64,000 nt of DNA from Branchiostoma floridae. Lineage: Eukaryota > Chordata > Leptocardii > Amphioxiformes > Branchiostomatidae. The number at the start of each line of letters is the position of its first letter. Position 1 is the first letter of the stretch. The notes beneath the pieces are model-generated. The model was not told where the DNA came from and searched no databases. It worked only from the letters and a program-made list of their open reading frames with translations. This document shows positions 56,991 to 64,000 of the stretch, piece after piece. The DNA is taken from the NCBI RefSeq assembly GCF_000003815.2, contig NC_049992.1, forward strand, positions 3,395,703 through 3,459,702, in the 5' to 3' direction. The position numbers were made by a program, and so were the translations under genes.

Positions 56991-58684
56991 GCTATAGTCT
57001 TGTTAAGGTCTTGTTATTACCATTTAGGTTGCACTGTAATCATCATGTGCGTTCTCTTCCCAATGATTCATGTGTAAAGAGAACATTCATTAACATATCA
57101 AAATCTTATCCTAAAACTCACCAGAATCGAATGTCATGAAGTTTCAAGGTTCTTATTTATTACGACATATAGCAACACCTCCCTTGAGACCGCTTAAGAT
57201 GGGACGTTGATACTGTTCATTGACATTGTGCTTGTCGAAAAGAGCAGTGAAAATTCCTCCTTTATAAATACAATAAATCTGTAAATACTGTACATAGCGC
57301 CTTTCTTCTCTGTAACGACTAGTGAGACTAGCTAGCTCTTCAGACTCAGAGAGCTAAAACTGGATCGAGATGAATTTCCTTTCCCTGTGGCCTCACCCAT
57401 CTCACCCCCCGCCTTAGAGTTCATGTACCAGCCGTGATGCAGGTATTCAAACAGGAACTGTTGGAAACCTTCCGTGTGTCCGGTGCTGACAGCTCAAAGA
57501 ACAAGTGGGTTGCTAGCGTGTTTTGCAGTTAGGGGTATATTGAATAGTGTCAGAAGTGATTATGTTGTCATGGACCTCCTGCCGAAAGTGCATTGGCCTA
57601 CCTTGGCATGACAGGGTGGATTATTTAAAGTACACACACATCGTCCTGCGAAAGTATGGTCGGTACTTGTGCCTGAAACTTTGTAGTCAGGAAAGTTCAG
57701 GTCAGCAACTTTGGCCAGATTCATGAATTTGAAGCTATATGATACCACATGTACTGTAGCAGCCCACTAGGTTTAGTCCTGAAAATTCAAGATTTTGTAA
57801 TGAGTCTATTGACATTGATTTTACTTGATTATGAAGATCCCAAGTAAGTCAACGTATACCGTCAACTCAATACATTTTTTTCCATCCATGACAAATCGTG
57901 TTTTAATTGATGCTCGTTGTAATAGTTAGGGTCATTTTAGTCTGGAAATTCCAACAAACTCATCATCTATTGTGGCGACCAGGTCCTTGCAGCAGGGTCT
58001 AAGCATGTTTCTGCAGGTGCAACTATACACTGATCCTGGACAAACAAATCGTCCTTGCGAGCTGTCAATCAAAACTTCATTCGTTAAGTTCATTCAAATT
58101 AGCTTCGCATGTCCGCTAGTGATTTATACTTTGATTTGTTACCGTACAAAGGCGCTGCTGTTTCCTGAGTTTGCAACACCAATGTTAGGATTTGGATCAG
58201 TAGGTGTCAGTGACTTCAGCGACACGTTAGCCTGTTGTTTATGTCTAATGTATAGAATATCTCTGCTGAGTGACAACTTTGTGCAAGTAAAAGTTGGTAC
58301 CTGGTTAACCTAATGTATAGGATATTTCTACTGAGTGACAAGTAAGTGTAAGTAAGAGCCCGTTGTATATACCTGTTAAGTCGCTACCTATCAACAAAAA
58401 GAAGTGTTTCAGGCACAAACCAGTACGAGGCCTGTTCTATCACAGGAAACGTTAAGGTCTAAACAAAGTGTTCTGCATGGAGGCTTAAGTGCCATAGATC
58501 GTCAGATAAGTGTACACTGCTTTCACTGCTATGCTCCAACGCCTTTGATATGATGGACAAAGTTCATTTGGGTTCATGCCATGGAGTAGCCTGGTATACA
58601 GACTTGTGAAGCTGTCTAGGTAACTTCCTAACGGCTGTTGCAAAATTTCTATAGTATAATATAGCTGTTGCTGCACTGTCCGCA
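56991..58684. other. Intergenic or intronic, nothing supported
   Basis: A short duplication of CTAATGTATAG.ATAT..CTGAGTGACAA occurs at 58,245-58,345. No supported gene. Confidence 0.35.
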
Positions 58685-58896
58685 TAGCCTGGTATCCAGC
58701 TGTTTTTTTAGCTCTGGAGTCTCCTCTGTCCTCTCCGCAAATTTACAAGACTCGCGAGCTATGTATTATATGGCCTCCTTCGGTACTATAATGCGAGCTA
58801 TGATGCGAGCTATAATGCGACTGGGTACTAGGCTACTGTCCTGTAGCTGCCCTTTCTGCCCTTTCTTTAAACCGCAGAGGTCTGAGTACCAGGCTA
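58685..58896. mobile_element. TAGCCTGG-family element, possibly nested
   Basis: Left end TAGCCTGGTATCCAG, right end GAGTACCAGGCTA, with an extra internal end (CTGGGTACTAGGCTA near 58,821) and three GCGAGCTATAATGCGA-like units inside. Another left end lies at 58,588. Confidence 0.6.
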
Positions 58897-60664
58897 TAGC
58901 AAAGTTCACCGTGCACCAGCTGCGACTGCTCGTGTCCCAGAGGCCATACCTGATCTGCTTTTGCGACGAAATGAAATGATTCCCACAGCGACCTTCCAAA
59001 CAGACCCCTTACACAGTACATCGAATCTGGTGCAACAGAATACTCCGATTTGGCTGGAGGAAATTTAATTAACAAGGTCGGAAGAGTAGCGTAAACAGTA
59101 GTGTTCCAACTTGTTAGTGCAGGTGGCTGAAATGATTAGACCTTAAAATGTTAACTCGCCTTACCAGTTCCCAGTCAGACGGAAACAGATTTATCATCAT
59201 ACATGCACACGTTGTTTGCTCTATTCATTTATTTGACTTCTTAATAAGATTATTTGTGTTAAGATATTTTCCTTAATGGTAAAAACAGGGTCTTCTTACC
59301 GTCAAGACACTCGATTTCTCAAAGACTTAGGGTCATAAAACGTTTTGCAGAAATTTAATAATTAGAGACACTCGTTGTCTACAAGAACGAAGTCGTCGAA
59401 TCTGATGATCTTGAACACTCTTGGAAATACGAGACCAGATCATAAATCAACCATGTGGACTTAACCGTCGATAATCCTACACTATCGATGGTGATACATC
59501 ATTCAGGGTTCGACACCGATGCCTTTATAATTTTAGTTGAATTGCATTTGAAATAGCCATTCCTGCCTGCAATAGATCATCAAATCATCTAAGTTTAGCG
59601 GAGGCGGCAGCGTAGGCATCTTGTAACATGGAATCCAGAGCCTTCCAGGGAGGCTGAGGAAAAATCAATTTGGCTGAAGGGCTTGCCCGTGTGGGTCTCG
59701 GATTCCAGGCTAGACAATTTGTGACACCAGACCATGATCTTACGAAACTGATGGATGCCAGAGAAGTATCTGTCCTGACTCCGTGGCATCAGAAGACGTT
59801 GACTCCTGTCCACAAAACCATACCCTGCGGGCAATGTCCAACGATTTGTAAATAGTTCCAGCACTGTGGACAATGTCCAATGGTTTGTCGGTGGTTTCTA
59901 CCGCCAAACTGGCGACTTCGCTGACATGTGGGTTGTGTTACCGACATCCTTGTTTATGCAATGGTTTGTCCGATGTGTGGAAGTAGGTCGGTTGTGAGGA
60001 GTGTTGATACAGACTGTCGAGATTACAACCTTCCTTTCTTTTCCTACAAGTCGAGTAGCAGATGGTGTTTACAGGATCCAGTTCTACCGTCTTAAGATAA
60101 CAATCTCTAAAACTTCAGCCCTGCTTCTGCTAATGGAATTAGCGGTCATTAAATTGAAATAGAGAAGGGTGAAGACGGGTTTATTGTCTGCCTTGGACAA
60201 GCGTAGGTTGGAACCCGGGTTTAGAACATTGGAGTCAATGTTTAAAAGTGGTCACTTTGCGGTTTGGGTTCGATGGCTTGACTGTAATAGTGTTATGGTT
60301 AGGAATCCGCATTTGATCAGCATTTTAGGACCACGATGCAAAGGTGCACCGGTTAGCGTACTCTGCGTCATGGGAAGAGGGTGGAGACCTCGGCAATAGA
60401 GGTCCAACGAAGACGTACATTATGAAACGCAACATCGTTGTTGGGTAATGCCAAAACGAAATTTTCATTTTGACACTCGTGTACCAGCATCACCAGTACT
60501 AACAGCGTGAGCTGACGAAGTGTTGTCTGTTTGTCGGAATATGATGTAACCCAACACAAGAACTTGAAACAGGTGTCAGCTCTCAACTCCAACATCATCA
60601 GACGTAATCAAGCTTGCCCATCATATTTAGCCTGCGAACCAAAGCGAACCAATGTACACTTCAA

Positions 60665-60950
60665 GCTAGATATGACGGGCAACTATCTAAAAAAAATTGA
60701 CACCTGGTTTACGTTCTTGTGTCAGGTTACGATTTCTTTTAGAGCAGAGCTTGGTAGTCCCCCCTCCCATTGCCTCCTTACTCAGCAGAATCCCGTACCA
60801 TCCTTTCCGTCCTCCCTGCTTTCGGGAGCGGACCAAAGTGAACAAGGCTGGATATTGACGTCTGCTGATATAGAGGTTGAGAGCGGCCACCTGTTTTACG
60901 TTCTTGTGTCAGGTTACCGTTTCTTGTAGAGCGGAGCGGGTAGACCTCTC
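60665..60950. repeat. Direct repeat, about 200-base offset
   Basis: CACCTGGTTTACGTTCTTGT and following bases to AGAGC(A/G)GAGC recur about 200 bases later; ACTCAGCAGAATCCC also recurs near 61,170. Confidence 0.8.
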
Positions 60951-60972
60951 CCTTTCCCGGCATTGCCTCCAT

Positions 60973-61168
60973 AGGCGTAGGTCACATTTCCAAACCGGGG
61001 CCGAACCGTACAGCTTTCGGGAGAGAAAAAAATGATACTAAAGATACAAAATGTCAACATAAGATTCATGGGCATACTTTGTGTATATTTCTTAGTATAC
61101 ATTTTAATTTTTCATTTCTTAAAAACACTCCGGCCTGGCCCCGTTTGGAAATGTGACCTAAGCCTTAC
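60973..61168. mobile_element. MITE, GGTCACATTTCC family, copy 4
   Basis: Left end GGCGTAGGTCACATTTCCAA, right end GTTTGGAAATGTGACCTAAG; GGGGCC/GGCCCC next to each end. Confidence 0.85.
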
Positions 61169-61224
61169 TCAGCAGAAATCCCGGACCATCCTCTCCTCCC
61201 ACACGCCGACCTTTCGTCCCACCC

Positions 61225-61660
61225 ACGTGTCTGCCCGGGCTCCCCTGGGGATAATATTCTGCCAACCAAACATGCGGCTGGGTTAAACTACTTCTAATGC
61301 ACGTCAATTTTAGAAGGACAAACCTACAGATCTGACAGATGTTTTCGTAAAGATTAGTTACGTTATCAACACCTATGATTCAGAGCTTGTGCCCTGCAAA
61401 TCGGGGGGTAATATTCTGCCTACCTAACGGCTGGGTTAAACTACTTCTAATGCACATCAATTTTACGAAGACAAACCTGCAGATCTGACAGATGTTTTCA
61501 TAAAGATGATGGTTACTTCATCAGCACCTTTGATTCAGACCACTAAACATTTGGCTGGGTCAAACTATTTCTGATTCTTGTAAATAATTTTACGAAAATA
61601 AGATGTTTTTGTCAAGACGGGTTCTATTGTCAGGACCGTCTTAGTATTCAAAGCTTGTGC
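61225..61660. repeat. About 150-base tandem repeat, three copies
   Basis: GGCTGGGTTAAACTACTTCT..CTGACAGATGTTTTC and TTCA(G/A)AGCTTGTGCCCTG recur three times; the third copy is the most diverged. Confidence 0.8.
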
Positions 61661-62751
61661 CCTGTATAACCAATGAAATGGTATCGCCTGCGTTTGTATG
61701 ATTGTATCTACAGCATCGTTGTATAATCCATTTGTGTGTGGTCTGTGCTATCAGACTTGTGTAACATGGGCTTACATAAAGTGAAAATTATTTGTTATCA
61801 AGATGGGTCTTCGAATGACGTAGTTATTGATGTCATTGATCACCTCTTTATGTAACATCGGCTGCCGTAGGTACGCATGCGCAACCAATGCTCACAGTTA
61901 CATAAAAACTTATATATGCCTTTGAGTTTTGTAACAGGTTTGTTTAACCTCAGCAAGTCAGGTTATATCGACTCTTTTGACCAACTCTGATTTTTTTGTC
62001 CTTAGAGTAACTCTTTGACCGTCACCTTCCAACCGACGTTTTTGCCAAAGAAATTAAATTGTTCTTGGCACAAGTTGTGCACTTAGTTACAATGTTTATC
62101 AGAGCCTCTTTAATAGGTTACAGACAGGAACTTCATGTTCTTTCACCGGCATTCAGCCAAATGAACGTTCACTTATAAATCGGACACTGTAAGTAAGATA
62201 AGATTATCTGCCCAGCAAGCTGGTTCCATTTAAAAGCAGGCTACGAGTGCAGAATTTGAACTTGAATTTGGCTTCAGGAGGAAAGCGTTGTCATTTTGCC
62301 ATCGTTTGCTCGACTGAATCGCTACATGCACTTAGTAGCCTATAAACCGTTCATTGTCTCATTGACCCCTTCCTAAGGTGTGTCACAGGTGTTACTGTTT
62401 AACCTAATGACGTTATCAGCGTATGAAGCACAACTAATTACTTTCTTGATTGAGTAAATTCGTGTCTGGGGTTTTACTGGTCAATCAGATCGACTCAAAG
62501 TCAAATGATAAAAACCCTGTCGTGTCTCATTCACAGCTAATCATGCTTAGACGTAGAAGATTTATTTAGAATAGAAAAGGGCCAAATATATCTTTCCAAC
62601 CGTCTTTTTGTTGGTAAAAAGACAGAAGAGTTGTAAGCCCACATTTTATATACACTGCAATTGATCCCTCGTGGCAACTTGTCCCAGTTTCGCAGTGGTA
62701 AACCTGCGTCTGGGAACTTTTACTCAATGATGAATACCATCCAATGCATGG

Positions 62752-62955
62752 TACTCTCCAAGTAAAGGTTAGACTCTGGCTGCTTTTTGGCGTTTTGTTG
62801 GGCGTTTTCATCGGGTTTTCAACTTTGTGCCGTTTCTTGATGTCTCGCTTCCCAACTGCTAGGCCGCGAAACATCAAGAAAACGGTACATGGTAGAAAGC
62901 CCGAAGAAAGCGCATAGAAAACGTCAAAAGCAGCCTAACCTCTGCTTGGAGAGTA
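62752..62955. mobile_element. Long fold-back MITE
   Basis: Ends TACTCTCCAAGTAAAGGTTAG and near-complement; arms of about 95 bases including GCTGCTTTTTGGCGTTTT. Confidence 0.8.
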
Positions 62956-63308
62956 AGCCAATGGACCTACTGGTAGCTAGCTCCACCAACTTCGGCATTT
63001 CCAGGAACTCACTTCACAGAACATGGCAAATCATAGCAACAATCTTGAATCTACAAAACGCTTGCAGGTGAAATTACGTAACAAGATCGTCATCCGGAAA
63101 CCGTGTCCAAAATCATTACAAATCGGAGTTAATCAGGTGGTTAGCGGTGATTGGGCGTTAGATCCCGGCATCCCCGGCGTCACGAGAGGAACGCGGAGAA
63201 ACATCCATACCTGAAAACAGCTGTGATTAAAGTGCACTAACAAACACAAGACCTCTTCAATCTGTGCAGGAGGAGAAATCTTATTGACAATATCTTACGG
63301 AAGCTAAT

Positions 63309-63314
63309 TTTATT
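63309..63314 (-). terminator. Polyadenylation signal candidate, minus strand
   Basis: AATAAA on the minus strand, about 345 bases after the stop of the frame at 63,656-63,988, with a GT-rich stretch beyond it. It supports that frame as a terminal exon, but only weakly, because the hexamer is common by chance in AT-rich DNA. Confidence 0.35.
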
Positions 63315-63655
63315 AGATTGTGTTCCAATGGTTATATTACTGCAAACGGTTATATTAGGATGTATGAGATTTACAAAAGGGACTTAAAAGCGACTAAAAC
63401 TCAAAGAATCACGGTTAGAAGCAAGTTGACTCTCATTTTAGCTATGCGTATGATTTATGAGGTATTTGTGTCTTCGTAACGAAGGATAAGAAAGGCCTCA
63501 ACCGGTCTTAAGTTTCCTTTATGCCCTCCTGTGCTAGCAGTCGTTCGTAAATCTGCGAAGTATCGTGATCTGTAGCATCCCGGGCATGGAGGTCAAGTTA
63601 GTTATGGCAGGAATGATGTTCCCAGCAACATGCCAAGGGTTTTAGGGCCGCCAAG

Positions 63656-63988
63656 TCACGGGCAGATCCTTATCTTAAAGAGGTTGCCAGCTCCCATCCT
63701 TCCGTAAGCAAGTGTGGCAGTAAGATCAGATGTTGTACTGGCCCGGAGGGTTGGTAGGAGTCGGAGCCAAACATGACGTTCCACTTCCACTGTGAAGTAT
63801 GCTACTCTGGAATTCGACAGGCAGCTTCCATTGATGCCAGAACTGTCAAAGACCAGCTCTTCGGTTGCTCCAGGACCAAAGGACCTGAGCAATAGGTCTT
63901 TCCTCAGGGGTTGAGGAAGACGTTCCATGGTTTTGGAGCAGACGAAGGGACTGTCTGGCATGCCTACAACAGCCTGGCGTCCAATCAT
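63656..63988 (-). CDS. Possible terminal exon of an unrecognised gene
   Basis: A frame of about 110 codons ends in TGA at the low-coordinate side, and an AATAAA on the same strand lies about 345 bases further on (63309-63314), followed by GT-rich sequence. This is the order expected of a last coding exon plus 3' UTR. The peptide contains RVAYFTVEVERHVWLRLLP and AYGRMGAGNLFKIRICP. I do not recognise the family. An in-frame TAG sits just before the first ATG, so if it is real the exon either begins within the frame after an AG acceptor or the frame is a fortuitous single ORF. Codon use is balanced, unlike the repeat-derived frames nearby. Confidence 0.3.
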   Translation of the reverse strand: MIGRQAVVGMPDSPFVCSKTMERLPQPLRKDLLLRSFGPGATEELVFDSSGINGSCLSNSRVAYFTVEVERHVWLRLLPTLRASTTSDLTATLAYGRMGAGNLFKIRICP

Positions 63989-64000
63989 GTACTAGACTAC

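Overview
The window looks like nuclear DNA of a cephalochordate (amphioxus, Branchiostoma). Three intron-rich genes encode proteins close to vertebrate orthologues. Introns are short, and short inverted-repeat transposons, tRNA-derived SINEs and minisatellites are dense. The species call is an inference from this style; no database search was possible.

Layout. About 1.4-12.2 kb, minus strand: a FoxJ2/FoxJ3-type forkhead transcription factor gene, 10 coding exons, about 461 aa. 13.2-16.5 kb, plus strand: proteasome subunit beta type-6 (psmb6, beta1), 7 coding exons, 232 aa. Its start lies about 1 kb from the foxj start in a head-to-head arrangement, over a CpG-rich stretch with CRE, CCAAT and RFX-like motifs. 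18.6-31.1 kb, plus strand: ralbp1 (RLIP76, a RhoGAP and Ral effector), 16 coding exons, about 784 aa. A 100-N assembly gap follows at 31,882-31,981. From there to 64 kb the sequence is gene-poor and full of MITE-like fold-backs, SINE pieces and minisatellites. The exceptions are a probable first coding exon with a signal peptide at 43.8 kb (+), with CCAAT boxes upstream, and a possible terminal exon at 63.7-64.0 kb (-) followed by AATAAA.

Most unusual feature. In all three genes, short tandem duplications cover exon-intron junctions, so part of an exon plus its splice site recurs 2-8 times in the adjoining intron. I count 12 splice junctions in 10 of the 33 coding exons. One array (foxj exon 8) stays open in frame across three copies, so choice of acceptor alone would give proteins with 1, 2 or 3 copies of a conserved motif. 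Another (foxj exon 10) offers eight acceptor-like copies, of which only the last leads to the conserved acidic C-terminus.

The three genes do not form one pathway. FoxJ2/3 is a nuclear DNA-binding protein, PSMB6 carries the caspase-like active site of the 20S proteasome, and RALBP1 links Ral GTPases to Rho/Rac/Cdc42 inactivation and endocytosis. Exon coordinates were derived by hand from open frames, splice consensus, phase continuity and similarity to remembered vertebrate proteins.
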